Source: Eurosta solidaginis (lineage: Eukaryota > Arthropoda > Insecta > Diptera > Tephritidae). From it: a DNA stretch of 64,000 nucleotides. Positions 44,430-57,120 of this stretch are shown here, one piece after another; the stretch's first letter is position 1, and every line of letters starts with the position of its first letter. The stretch lies in the NCBI RefSeq assembly GCF_040869045.1, contig NC_090323.1:176536083-176600082 (forward strand). The letters are read 5' to 3'. A program made the translations under genes and the position numbers. The notes under the pieces were generated by a model that saw nothing but the letters and a program-made list of their open reading frames with translations, did not search any database and was not told where the DNA came from.

Positions 44430-45552
44430 CATTCGCTGACGTAGACATAACATGCCCCTCCATTATCCGTTATAGACTGGGATAAGTCATTCTGTGCTAT
44501 TTTCCGAGATATAGTGCACTTCGCCGTCGCTAAGTATCCTCATGTCGCGTTCTGCTCTTACGGTCCCTGGTTGTATCCTAACAATCGATATCTCGGTTCG
44601 TTGTTGTTGCTTTAACTCCTTGCTCATGCTTATTTACCCTTCTACAGGGCCGCTATCCAACCTTGTATGTTTAGTCTCCCCTTAGTGTTTTCTTAGAGAT
44701 TGACGCATGCCTTCATCAGATATGCTTGCGCAATTAGATACAGCGTAAAATATAGTGTATCTTTAACCGCATCAGTACCGTCAAGTTACTCACGACAGAA
44801 GCGGAATATACATTGAGCCATGGAAACGTTTTCGTGGAACGTAAATAATATGGATTTTGACCTAACTGAGATTTAAGAGGTTTATTACCATTAAAGTCTC
44901 ATACTGTTCTGAAAAAAAAAACTGCAGTCTCCAGTTAAGTGTGTGCCTCACATATCAAGTCTTCCTACAATTCACAATTCTCGGATAAAAAACAAGACGT
45001 GACACATAGTTGAATTAATAGATAATTCCTCTAAGCCTATTAAATTACTGCAACCACTTTTTTAATTATAAATACTCACAGTTGAGTTCATTTCTCTAAC
45101 ACTTTTTGTGTGCATAATAAATCTTTCAATGTTAATTAAAAACTAAATTCAAACACTTGAAAATCTCGATTAGATTGCTGAATCAAATCCAACTTCAGTT
45201 GAATTCATCCAAATATGCATAATGAAATTCTCTTTGAAATGCACAAAGAGAGTCAACCAAGCACTCATACATTCATAAGTCGGCATATGACATATGACAG
45301 GTGCATGCAAACTTGCAAGTGAATTATAAGAGCAAATTACAACATCAGCAAATTTCCCTAACTTCATTTGAGACCTGCATAAATTATTGAGTTTTCTTGC
45401 TTGCTTCATATGTAAAAGGTCATAAACTCGAAAAGAAATCACATCATTATATGCAAACACAAAAAATATATATGCGATTAACTAACACTTTCACAGGAAT
45501 ATGTTTGTATGATAGAAGACTATTTGAAATTTATGAATGAGAACAACATTTG
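44430..45552. other. Intergenic, no gene recognised
   Basis: Nothing beyond short chance frames. Confidence 0.4.
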
Positions 45553-46629
45553 CAAACGCTAAGTGCATACACATCATGCAAGTTCAATAACATGACGTCA
45601 ACTTCAAAGATGTGGCAGAAGTCTATTTGAACTAAAAAAGTTATGATAACTCTTTTGTATATTACTTACATGCATACAAACATACACGAATACATACATA
45701 TTAACCTATCAATAGCCCAGCAGGCAGTCGCCATGGCGTATACGTAATCAACAGCCTGTGAGGCAACCCACCCAGCATTTAGGTGATTAAAATTTGAATT
45801 TCCCTACATATCAATACAAATTGATTACTCTTTCTGACTAAATAATGAGTTATCATACAATTGAACAAAAGAAATAATCAAATATGAATACTTTTGATGA
45901 TCAAAAACTGAATATAGTTATTCAATCACATTTTGGAATCATATTTGAATGAAATGTGTTTACTTTAGGTGATCAAAAATTTTTCATTCAGGTTTCTGAA
46001 TGTGTTCTGACCATCTTTGTTCACTGAGTAATGAATTTTATTCTTGTTAAAATTTTACTTTTCATTGAAGATCTTATTTTTTTTTACAAACACACATTTT
46101 TTCAATCATGAAGTTCAGAAAAAATATGTATATAAAATTTTTATTATTAAGACATTCTTCAAGACAATGTAATGCAAATGCTGCTCGTGCCCGAAGATTT
46201 CCCCAACCATTTCTCCACCTTAGGCTTCCCAGCAAATACATAATAGTTGGACAATACAAAAGTTGTGAGCTATTTGACCAGGTAAGTGAAACTCTTTACA
46301 TATGTACCTTGGATATGTCTTCAATATCCCGTACCGTATCGTATTTTAAGATATGTATTGACGATCATAGCTGATATTGGATGTTGTAGTCGCAGGTGTA
46401 TATCGGTCAAGTTTATTCGCGAGTGACCTGTGGCTCAAATAGCTCAGTTCCGCAAGCTTTATTCCCCTGATGAAGTAATATTTGTATGTAGTATCTTATT
46501 TTGAATGAGATATGAAGAATAAATGCATTATAATCGCATTCGAAAATGATACAAATATCTCAACCAAAACTATTGAAATATGTTCACGAATATGATCAGA
46601 AATTGACTGTGAAAAGTAGTCAAATATTA
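45553..46629 (+). repeat. 1,077-bp direct duplication, copy 1
   Basis: Matches 51538-52614 at a constant offset of 5,985 bp; I saw one difference (GATACAAAT at about 46552 versus GATTCAAAT in copy 2). Contains an 88-codon frame (46108-46374, KFRKNMYIKFLLLRHSSRQC at its start) of unknown function. A strong splice-donor-like CAG|GTAAGTG sits at 46279-46287, and a pyrimidine tract ending CTCCACCTTAG (46209-46219) could be an acceptor, outlining a 60-bp potential exon. Words such as TCAAATATGAATA and TTTTGATGATCAAAA recur in the left half. Confidence 0.9.
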
Positions 46630-46644
46630 ACTTGTCGATGAGCA

Positions 46645-47050
46645 AGACACTTGAAACTTGGGCCGCGGGTCAGAACCCGGTGACAATGCAATATTTGATC
46701 AAAAAGTTTCGCTAGGTGGCATATGGATTGAGATATTAAGAAAATTAATTTTGATTTGGGAATCTTTCAATCCATTTTTATGTAGCTTCCCGGTGACCTA
46801 GAGATCTTGCAATCGATTTTTGAGTAACTTCCCGGTGAGCTGGAGATATGAAACATGAGCCGTAAGTCAGAACCCGGTGACAATGCAATATTTTATCAAA
46901 TTCCGCTAGTGGTTCATGGATTGATATAATGACAAAACTAGTTTTAAATTTGCAATCGATTTTTAACTAACTTCGTGGACATCTAGAGACTTGAAACCTG
47001 AAATATAGTTTAAAACTCGGTGACAGTGCAATATTTGATCAAAAAATTTG
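46645..47050 (+). repeat. ~197-bp tandem repeat, two full units plus one deleted unit
   Basis: The landmark CGGTGACARTGCAATAT starts at 46678, 46875 and 47018 (spacings 197 and 143), with TTGCAATCGATTTTT and AACTTCSYGG in each unit. It starts right after the end of the 1,077-bp duplication. Units are moderately diverged. Confidence 0.8.
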
Positions 47051-47132
47051 AGCTACGTAGCGCACAAGTCGAACTGTTTAGAAAATTAGGCCATACGTTC
47101 ATGGCTAGCCTCCTGAATGTTGCAGGCGTTGT

Positions 47133-47297
47133 AGAATTCCACCTCGTTGAAGGCCCAACTCAATGTACATACGTCCTTGCATACTTTTAGGCGCACGCGA
47201 CTTTCACCACAATTCCTTTAGAACTTCAGGTGTATGCCAATTTCACCACGATTTTCAGCTGTGCAAATTAAGTAGCTGACAAACGAGGTGGAATTCT
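47133..47297. repeat. Inverted repeat with 16-bp perfect arms
   Basis: AGAATTCCACCTCGTT (47133-47148) and its exact reverse complement (47282-47297) enclose about 133 bp; another GAGGTGGAATTCTA follows at 47312. Could be a very small inverted-repeat transposon. Confidence 0.65.
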
Positions 47298-47312
47298 AGT
47301 GTTATGATGGGA

Positions 47313-50300
47313 GGTGGAATTCTATTGTTTTCGCCAATGTTGTCAGCGAAAATTCCACTAATTCTCTTAAATCTTGCTATTGTGAACAAATAAATATAAG
47401 AATTTTCACTTAGGAATTACTTAAATTACTAATCAAAGTTTCAATTGCCTTTTTGTAGGCAGTACTAAAAAACTGAAAATAAAAAGATGATAAACAAATT
47501 TTTTTATAATCTTTTTATTTGTAACTATTTTATTTTCAAAGTTTTTAGTCTTTATTTAATTGCCTGTTATTTCTCATTTTATTTAGTTCATTTCTTGACT
47601 CAATAATGAGTAATAACACAAGGAAGCTTTACTGACAATTCATTACAATCTATCTCCTCAATTCATAATCCTTCCAAAGACTTTACTCGACACAGCGCAA
47701 CGTATGCTGGTCCCTCCTCGACACGCAAAGTATTTGATGTCACTTCTACGGGACTGTATGTAATATGTGTACCAAATATGAGCTAAATCGGACCACAAAT
47801 ACGATTTTTTGAAATATTTCGATCCATGCGCCACCTATCGAATTTTTTTCTTATTATTGCATTTTCATCAAAGTTCTGAACTATATTCCAAATTTCAAGC
47901 TTGTAGCTTATCGGAAAGTTACCTAAATTTTAATTAAAAAATTCGTAAAATCAAGCTAAATAAAACCGTTTAGAACATGGTCCACATTAAAAGTGGACCA
48001 CATGATCCAACGATTTTTGCAGGATTATTGAGTCTTCGATGTATCAGCGGAGGACCGTCGTCACCATAATAGTCGCAGAACTGTATCGTCGTAATGCCAG
48101 TTTAGTATCGGAAAAATATCGGCACAATATCCATGCATTGTAATTACCATTTGCATAATGTCAGCGCAATATATGGCTCAGGCTTGTACAGGCTGCTTCA
48201 CAGGCACTCGATGGAAACAACGCTTAGAAATCAAGCGTAGGCATTGTGCGCGTAAACGCGGGCAGACAAAAACGTTTTAGCAAATTGTAACGTTATTTTT
48301 ACTATGAAACGATGGCACACGCAATAATTAAAATTTGATTTGCACAGCAAATTCCGCAATATTTGTATGCATTTCTCTTCACCTCTTCACCTGTCTAGCT
48401 TAAGTAGTGCGAAATTAAAAAAAATTTCAAAAAAAATATTACCAAGCGCTTATTTGCAATGCATCAAAGTGTGTGTATGTAATAAAGCCAACCAAATTTA
48501 AATTTCAAGGAAAAAATGCCAAATTGCAAAAAGTTGAGCAAAATGTGAAAATTTCAACCTTAGTTTGATTTCAGCCTCAAATAGAGAGGCAGTGTAAATT
48601 TTGCAAACGTTGGTCTGCATTCGAAATTTATCCTTGCAAAATGCAAATACTTCAGTTTATATAAACGTGCATGTACTGGCACACAAGCATACTTATCTAT
48701 CAATTTGTGCATATGGTCTGATATAAAATTTTAGTGCAATTTCAGAAGATAAGTATGTGGGTGTTTCTCTACAAAGTTCACACATGCATAGATATATATT
48801 TTTATGTTCATACATTCGTAGGGTTATATATGATGGATTAGAACCGCGACTTTGCTAGTGCTGAAATTATAGTTTTTACATGTCGATGAAGCGCATTGAT
48901 CTGCGGTAACGATGAGTGATTATGTTTGTATGTACATACATATGTTCTTAAAAAGTTGGCTAAAGTGCTGACAGTTACATATGTTTAACGAAAAGGTTGT
49001 CAATTTAAACAGTTGCTCAAAAGAAGCTTCAGGCTATCAACACTTTCCTTCAAAATGGAAGCGCTTTATTTGGTTTTTCGTAGAAAATTAGCTTTAAAAG
49101 GCAACACTTGTAAAATATACACTATGCGTACAACTGATCCTTTTATCAACTCGAATTTGCTTTGTATTCGACATATTTTAACCTCATTTTTGAGTAGTCA
49201 TGGGAACATTATTGTCGAGTCATCGACGTATTGTAACTTACCATCGACACTTAAACATACACAGTGTCTGCGCAGTATCAGCATAACACGAGGGCAGTAT
49301 TAACAGAGTATGGGCGCACTGTCTGTGCAATATTGGTGCCTTGGTTTAGAGTTGACGTAATATCGGCCCATTATTGAGGTATCGTCGGCACACAACTTAG
49401 CGTAATCAACTTTTACGATTGTTTGGGGCATACCAGTGGAAGAAAGGTGGGTTATAGGCTTCCTAACAGCACATTTTTATGGCTACTTAAGCTTACAATC
49501 AGCTTACAGTACATGAGCACGTAGTTCATTTCCTATCCTCGCAACATTAGCTCGGTGACGGCTTGTATTTTATAACAAAAACTTATTCAAAGTTTTCTTA
49601 CACTATGCAGGAGATTTGTTTATGTCTTAATTTTAAAACGTTGTTGTTGTAGTAGTGCTTTGCCAAATTGCTTACGGATACCAACAAATTTTCATAAATA
49701 TTCTTTAAGGGGAGTTCGATAAACTTCAACAGAGCGATGAGGATGTAAAGATGTTGGTTCCATATTGCGTTTGGCGAGATGGTTGCTGTAATATGGCGAC
49801 ATGTTACAAGCAGAACATACATTGACAATGTCGGGGTTATTTCTGTATAAGTGTAATCTATTACAACATCCAGCTCGACGTTGAACCAGAGTGGCGCGCA
49901 TCTCCTTGGGGGGGTGTTTCCTTACCTGCGAGATTCGGCTATTTATTTTTATGAACGGAACTCACATGGTAGTCTCAGGCATAGTAGCCCAACGCCTCTT
50001 TTGGTTGAGGTCTCAAAATGCCTTTTCATGCTACTTGACTTCAAACGCCTGAATTTCAAAGTGCCGGATTCCGTTATAGTGGTCACGAAGATGATGCCTA
50101 GGGTTTTGGTTTTTGCCAAACGCTGCAACTATTTCAAAACCACCTATCACTGAACTAGGTGAAAACGGTTTCAAAATGTCTGCAAGGGTGAAAAGGGGGG
50201 AGGAATATTTACAGCGATTTTGAAGCCCATCCTCGACTTCGTAGCTTTTGTTTGGTGGACAAAAAAGAATATACCTCAAAATGTATAAGGGGAAATGTAG

Positions 50301-50334
50301 GCCATCAATGATTAGCTAAAAGGGAATCCTGAAA
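47313..50334. other. Intergenic, no gene recognised
   Basis: Long A/T-rich stretch with CATACATA-type microsatellites. Frames at 49013-49303 and 49598-50153 show no domain; the stretches at 48040-48190 and 49200-49390 share loose ATATCGGC words only. Confidence 0.4.
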
Positions 50335-50935
50335 ACGATCAGGACAGCTGCGCTGTATGTCATTCTGCGCATTCCACATGAAGGCCTGGTGGTCAAGACC
50401 ATACCTTTATGAAATGCAACGAGACTAAATGCTTCGGGCAGCTTTAGCGCAGACCAAACGGCCATAGTGGTATAGCCCGCTTCGATGGATCTTTTAGAAT
50501 CACGATAGAGATGGAATGGCAGACGAGGCGATACACGAGTATACCGATGGTTCCAAATTAAGTAGGTAAGTAGCTCCAGTCAAGAGAGTATTCTAGTCGA
50601 TACCGCAGTTTGAAAGCGAAGGAAGTGAGGGATCTACACTGAGTTGGGAGAGGCAGGTGGAGGAAGACTTGACCTCCCTTGGTGCTTCCAATTGGCGTCA
50701 GCTTTCTCAAAAAAAAGGGGTGCGACATGTTACGAAATAGCAAAAATAGCTCCAGCAGTTAAGCGCCATTTAATGATAATGATGACGGAGATATCTTATA
50801 ATATAGATCCTGCTTTCTTATTGAGGTTTTTAGTTTGGTCGTTGAACAAAATTCTGGTAGCACTATGATTTTCTTCGATCTATGTAAGGTCCTCACGGGC
50901 CAACTAGTACAACGTATCCTGACTTCACTTTTTAA
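50335..50935 (+). pseudogene. RNase H-type LINE fragment, strongly decayed
   Basis: Forward-strand reading with stops: NATRLNASGSF then ADEAIHEYTDGSKL (about 50500-50552), equal to the start of the RNase H domain in the LINE at 52799-53978. The 3' untranslated region is recognisable at 50812-50935 (TGGTCGTTGAACAAAATTCT and GTCCTCACGGGCCAACTAGT match that LINE's reverse strand). Between them most of the RNase H domain is deleted or unrecognisable. Older than the other copy. Confidence 0.65.
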
Positions 50936-51537
50936 TGCAATTGCAATGCCTTTATATTTTAAATATAATTTCATTGTACTGTGGATGAAGAAACTTATAT
51001 TGGTATCAAATAAAAAATGAATAAAAGAGATATTGAGAAAAAAAATTGAAAAATCACATTAAGACCATTTTTCATTGCATTACCCTACAAACTTTTACTT
51101 TAAAAATTAACGCTTGTATTTAGAAAAGGACGAAAACTGTAAACCGTGGAATTCTCTTTACATATTGTAATACAGGATTTGCGATAAGAATATTTTTACG
51201 CTAGATCCATGAATTTTTATTGTTATCTGCGCTCTTGTACAAAATGCAGAATATCTTTCTTAGTGATATTCTTGATTCGCACCTGCTCTCTACGGACGTG
51301 CTTCACACATTTAAATTGAATAGAAATTTGCAAACGCACATGCTTTAGCACATACCACAACTACGAATATTACATTAAAATTTAACCATAGTTATAGTAA
51401 TGCATACGCATATCCGTATACGTATTCTATTTATCTTGCAGCATTACGACAAACGTTAATCTCCAAGCCACTCTTGGGATCTACAATGCGAATGAGTACT
51501 TCAAGTCGTCAATAAGAAATCATGAGTACAACCTTTT
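50936..51537. other. Intergenic, no gene recognised
   Basis: A/T-rich spacer between the old LINE fragment and the second copy of the duplication. Confidence 0.4.
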
Positions 51538-52614
51538 CAAACGCTAAGTGCATACACATCATGCAAGTTCAATAACATGACGTCAACTTCAAAGATGTGG
51601 CAGAAGTCTATTTGAACTAAAAAAGTTATGATAACTCTTTTGTATATTACTTACATGCATACAAACATACACGAATACATACATATTAACCTATCAATAG
51701 CCCAGCAGGCAGTCGCCATGGCGTATACGTAATCAACAGCCTGTGAGGCAACCCACCCAGCATTTAGGTGATTAAAATTTGAATTTCCCTACATATCAAT
51801 ACAAATTGATTACTCTTTCTGACTAAATAATGAGTTATCATACAATTGAACAAAAGAAATAATCAAATATGAATACTTTTGATGATCAAAAACTGAATAT
51901 AGTTATTCAATCACATTTTGGAATCATATTTGAATGAAATGTGTTTACTTTAGGTGATCAAAAATTTTTCATTCAGGTTTCTGAATGTGTTCTGACCATC
52001 TTTGTTCACTGAGTAATGAATTTTATTCTTGTTAAAATTTTACTTTTCATTGAAGATCTTATTTTTTTTTACAAACACACATTTTTTCAATCATGAAGTT
52101 CAGAAAAAATATGTATATAAAATTTTTATTATTAAGACATTCTTCAAGACAATGTAATGCAAATGCTGCTCGTGCCCGAAGATTTCCCCAACCATTTCTC
52201 CACCTTAGGCTTCCCAGCAAATACATAATAGTTGGACAATACAAAAGTTGTGAGCTATTTGACCAGGTAAGTGAAACTCTTTACATATGTACCTTGGATA
52301 TGTCTTCAATATCCCGTACCGTATCGTATTTTAAGATATGTATTGACGATCATAGCTGATATTGGATGTTGTAGTCGCAGGTGTATATCGGTCAAGTTTA
52401 TTCGCGAGTGACCTGTGGCTCAAATAGCTCAGTTCCGCAAGCTTTATTCCCCTGATGAAGTAATATTTGTATGTAGTATCTTATTTTGAATGAGATATGA
52501 AGAATAAATGCATTATAATCGCATTCGAAAATGATTCAAATATCTCAACCAAAACTATTGAAATATGTTCACGAATATGATCAGAAATTGACTGTGAAAA
52601 GTAGTCAAATATTA
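51538..52614 (+). repeat. 1,077-bp direct duplication, copy 2
   Basis: Second copy of 45553-46629. To its right the same style of sequence (ATATCAAATATGAATAAAAA) continues to about 52790 here but not in copy 1, so this copy may be the more complete one. The donor-like CAG|GTAAGTG is conserved at 52264-52272. Confidence 0.9.
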
Positions 52615-52798
52615 CTCTAAAGCAATTAAGTCTCAATTTTACAATGATATCAAATATGAATAAAAAGCGTTTCGAAATATGAATCATAAATGATTATTCA
52701 AGAATAATCACATTTAAAGTACATTTTTCTCCGACGATACATTAATTTTCGAACAGAAAATTCTTTTAAATTTGAACGTTTTTAATCATTTTGGGGTA

Positions 52799-53978
52799 GG
52801 TAGGTAGGTTGAACTGGCCGGTCCATGAGGACCTCACATAGACTGATTGAGTCCGTTGTGTTACCAGAATTTTGTTTTAACGACCAATCTGAAACCCTAT
52901 CAAAAACCGGACCTCTGTTATAAAACAACTCCGTCCTCTTGGCAAATACTAAAAGCTTCCTAGGACTTAAGCCACTTGCTGCTTCTAGATCTGACAACTG
53001 TATCACTCCTAATAGCTGGAGTCTTAGCCTGGCAAGTGCAGGGCACGAGCACAGAACGTGCTCGATCGTTTCCTCCTCCAACCCGCACTTCCTACATCTA
53101 CTATCACTGACCAAGCCTAGTTTAAAGGCATGTGACGCCAGAAGGCAGTGTCCAGTCAGAATACCCGTCATGAGTCTTCAGTTCTCTCTTTTTAATGATA
53201 GGAGCAACTGTGTTAGTCTAAGGTTGTAGGATCTACACATAATCTTCGACACTTTACAGCCCCGCGCTTGAACCCACGCCTTTCCCGCTTGGTCAATCAT
53301 GTGCACCTCTCGACTTCGCTTAATCTCGCCCATCTAATTGGGACATCTACGGAGCAAGCTTCAAGCGATGCGCCCTTTTTAGCTAGTTCGTCCGCTTTTT
53401 CATTCCCATCTATTCCCATATGCCCTGGGACCCAATATAGATGTATGCTTCTCCCTGTCCCGATTCTCTCCAGAGACTGCTTACACTCTAACACGCATTT
53501 AGATGCTGCGCTATGCGAGATTATTGCCTTAATGGCTGCTTGACTGCCAATATAAAAGGTAACACGGTTGCAGCTTAAGCTATTCTCTTCCAGGGTTTCT
53601 ACTGCTTTGGTGACGGCTAATATTTCCGCTTAGAAAACGCTATAGTAATCCGGCAGCCTATAGTATCTGCTTATTTCCGGATCAGCACAGTATACCCCAG
53701 ACCCTATTCCTTCCACTACTTTGCAACCATCGGTGTACACATGTATCGCCTCGTCCGCCATTTGCGCACCCTTGCGCCAACCGTCCACCTCTATTGTGGC
53801 TTTAAGATCTCCCTCGAAGCGCAGGTAGGGAATCATGTAGTCTGTTCGTCTTGTGATTGATGACGCTATACTACTATGGCCATTTGTTCGGCGCTCAAGC
53901 TGCCCCGAAGCATCGAGCCTGGTTGCGGTCGTTAACGCTTTGTTCTTTGCTAACAGGTGGGATGTGCAAAATGGCATC
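52799..53978 (-). mobile_element. RNase H-bearing LINE (I/LOA/R1-like group), 5'-truncated, with target duplication
   Basis: Reverse strand. Starts at the truncation point 53978 with the end of the RT domain (NKALTTATRLDASGQLERRT), then RNase H from IHVYTDGCKVVEGIGSGVYC, one in-frame TAA near 53630 (after YYSVF), RVTFYIGSQAAIKAI and HLYWVPGHMGIDGNEKADEL. After another break, SDSRCRKCGLEEETIEHVLC gives a C-x2-C-x8-H-x4-C knuckle. The RNase H first catalytic aspartate (YTDG) and WVPGH..GNEKAD are present. The 3' end has a (CCTA)n tail. TTGGGGTA at 52791-52798 and 53979-53986 is the likely target duplication. Stops make it a pseudogene. Confidence 0.85.
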
Positions 53979-53986
53979 TTGGGGTA

Positions 53987-56050
53987 TGTTATTTAAAAAT
54001 TTTTTGATCAAAATTTTCAAAAAATGCTGGCTGGGAAGCTTCTACATACATACATGCATGCATAGGGACTGTCAAACGAAGAAGCGCAATTTATGATTTT
54101 ATGCACTTATGCAAATGGCTTTAGGCAAGGTTGATGCACTTAATGTACAAAGTAGTAGCGCATGCGCTCTCATACATTCATATACACATCTACATATTAC
54201 AAATGTTAGTCATGATATACACATCTATAACTTTGTGTAGATATATTATAAGTGATTTGCTCATCTATGCTCAAACGTATTAGTATGTGTAAGAAGGCAT
54301 TACATTCTATCGTGGATTTATTTTACGTTGCCTCAATTAACCTACATTTGAAAATTGATGAATAATTAATTATGGTTTAAAATTGTAGTAATAAAATTAG
54401 TTTAAAGTAATTATCGATTGAAAATGCATTAACATTTTGTTTTGCACTTAGGTCGTTTGAATCTTAAAGTTGAAAATTAAATATTTTGGAGTTTACAATT
54501 GCTAATGCATATTTTTTAATTTGCTCTAATACTTATGAAAACATTTACATGCATACATATGTGCGTACATAAGTGTTAGTCATAATAAAAGAAAAGAGAG
54601 CAATTTCATTTTGACGTAATTGGCATAAACCATGGTATAAAAAAGAAAGTAGTTTCACTCAAAATTTTTGGACGTGTTTGGGGATTTTTGAAGTTTCATA
54701 GTGTTTGCTGTTATGCTAGAAGTGTTGCCATATCGTTACTGTTTAAGGTGAAATTGTGTTTTTTCGGGATAGAAATTTCCTTCAGGATGACAACGCAATG
54801 GTCATCTGAGACAATAATAGTATGCTTTAGCACGATTTATGTGCATACATATATATTCAGAATACAGTAAAATATGCAATTTTATTGAGAAATAGTGCAC
54901 AATGACTCATACGTTGGTTAATGATTCATATTTGCATGGCAGCTTGAATATAAATACACGAAATATCCTGTTGTTCTAGCATGGCCCTATTATAATGCCT
55001 CTACAGTTGAAATTTCTCAAGGCGTGTTGAGAAAAAGTGTACCTCCAAAGTCTGCAGTGAGTGGTAGGTGTTTAATTTGTTGCGTTTGTGGGACGCTGCA
55101 TCCCTGCAAATGCTAAAAGGGCACACAGTGTGTATAGGCGGTGATTGCCCCAAGTTGACCCCTGGTACAACGAGGAAAATAACTCTCATAACTAATGGCT
55201 AACCTGCAGAGCTACAGAGCAGTGTTCACCCTATAAAATGGTTTAACAATTCCTCCTCCAGCGTTACGCTTGAATTATACAATAAATAAAAAAGCCAATT
55301 TATCACCATTCAATTTCGCAAAAGTTGCGTTTTAGTATGCTAAACTCTTTAGAAATTGAGGTGTCGGTTTATAAGGACCTCCTTTGGGCAATCAATTGAC
55401 TGACGTATATGTTTTGTCAACACGTTCTGAGCAAACGTACGGACGCTTAAGAAAGCTATATTCCCTTGCTTTGTATATTTCAAACCATGATTCCTCCACC
55501 AAAGCAATTTTCGGGAGCTCGAAAAACTTATTAAAAACCTTCTTTTCTAGGCTGATATTTCGTATTCAAATATTTTCAACGCATGCGGCAAAAATTTTGT
55601 TTATTTCTTATTTAAAATAGCTATCAAAGTAATTTAGTAGTATCCGATAATACAAAATCCCCCAAAATTAAAAAAATTCGAAATATTTTTTCAGTCTGGT
55701 AGCTTTATTTTGGTGAAATAGTCATTGTCTCCGCAAAAGTTATGTGGCTAACGTTACGCTAAATGGAACTACCTCCATTTTTTGTATCATGGCATAAACT
55801 ACGTTAGTTGTCAAAGATACAATTTGCGAAATTCTGAAAAGAAAGTGCTACCTCAATAAACATGTGTTTTTAAAATTTTTAAATTTTTAGGAGGTATTTT
55901 TATTAAATTTTCGATATTAATAGCATAAATATAAATAAAGAATTGTTAGTATGTGTCAACGGATTTAAATACAACTAAAACTCCGGGTTCAAAAGGTGAA
56001 GCAAAAAAAGTAGACTCCTTTAAGGGGGGTAGTGCTTCTTAACACTGGAC
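53987..56050. other. Intergenic, no gene recognised
   Basis: A/T-rich with TACATACAT microsatellites. 54980-55200 is GC-richer and may be an old repeat that I do not recognise. Confidence 0.4.
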
Positions 56051-56054
56051 ACTT

Positions 56055-56115
56055 AAGTATAAAAGCTCGGCCTAAAATATGTTCGGAGGCTATCGCGCAT
56101 GCATTTCTTTCATTT
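56055..56115 (+). mobile_element. SINE family S1, short 3' fragment
   Basis: AAGCTCGGCCTAAAAT...TTCGGAGGCTATCGCGCATG matches the last ~60 bp of the SINE body. Confidence 0.6.
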
Positions 56116-56950
56116 AATTTAAACCACCCCGCAAACCATTGCTAAGCAGTTTTTTGTTCACGTCCAACAGTGTGGGTATCCTTTTTGCTTCCGGAACAAA
56201 ATATATTTTGCACCACTGCTTATTGTGTTGATCCCGTTTCGGTATATTACGGTTTTTATTATGCAACCGGATCGGCGAGTTCTCAAATTTCACCTCATAC
56301 AGAATTCTTACTCTGCCTTATGAAGTTTAAAAGCTACCTTTATATATTTAGAGTGGTTGATATTGTTAAGCCTTAGCAGCTTAACTCCATTGTTTCGACA
56401 AACATCTGTCCATAGGAATTGTTGCATTTAGTAGCGTCACATAGTCAGGAACTTTCCGTCGCTCCCTTCGTCTTATGAAACGCAGCAGTTTGCTTCTTAC
56501 AGAATCTCAGAGTAAAACTGCAGTCTCTGTGTCACCACACTTTAGATTATCAATAACTTAGTAGCAGCAGCGCCCTTTGCTGCGACAAGGCCACCATTAC
56601 CTCGTAATGCGGCCCAGTGAAGGAAAGGCTCTATTCAAATACCGCGAAATTCACGAGTTCAAGCGTTTAAGCCACTCATCTACATAGTGACTAGTGCTAA
56701 GCCGTAACTTCTGTAACAAGCTGCTTGTTCTAGCAATGCATTAAAATCAAATAATGGAAAAGAAGCTGTTATTGTGTTAACAGTGTTGTTACACGTGACA
56801 CACTGGCAAGAATATGACTGTCTGAGGTAGATCCTTTTCCGACATATGTAGCAGATCCACAGACTTGGACCGGAGTTGGATTAAATACCTTCTCGAAGCG
56901 GAAGAGTGTGAGCAGTCCAGTTGTAAGGAGCTGGTCTAAGGGTGACATTT
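56116..56950. other. Intergenic, no gene recognised
   Basis: Mixed composition, no recognised repeat or coding region. Confidence 0.35.
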
Positions 56951-56951
56951 T

Positions 56952-57120
56952 GTAGGTTAGGTTAAGTTAGGTTGAACTGGCCGGTCCACGAGTACCTCAC
57001 ATAGACTGAATGAGTCCGTAGTGTTACCAGAAGTTTGTTTTAACGACCAACTTGAAAAACCCTATCAAAAACCAGAGCCTATATTATAAAATAACTCCAT
57101 CCTCTTGGAAAATACTAGAA
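56952..57120 (-). mobile_element. 3' fragment of the RNase H-type LINE family
   Basis: Top strand TTGAACTGGCCGGTCCACGA, CACATAGACTGAATGAGTCC and TTTTAACGACCAACTTGAAA match 52810-52970. The tail here is (CCTAA)n-like (TAGGTTAGGTTAAGTTAGGT on the top strand). Only about 150 bp of the LINE were inserted or survive. Confidence 0.75.

Noticed and set aside
48040..49400. Repeated ATATCGGC-like words in two blocks
   Set aside because: Similarity is too weak and irregular to call a repeat family by eye.
56957..56982. TTAGG-like repeats as a telomere or interstitial telomeric sequence
   Set aside because: Only a few irregular units at the tail of a LINE fragment; flies of this group do not keep TTAGG telomeres. 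Kept only as a tail observation.
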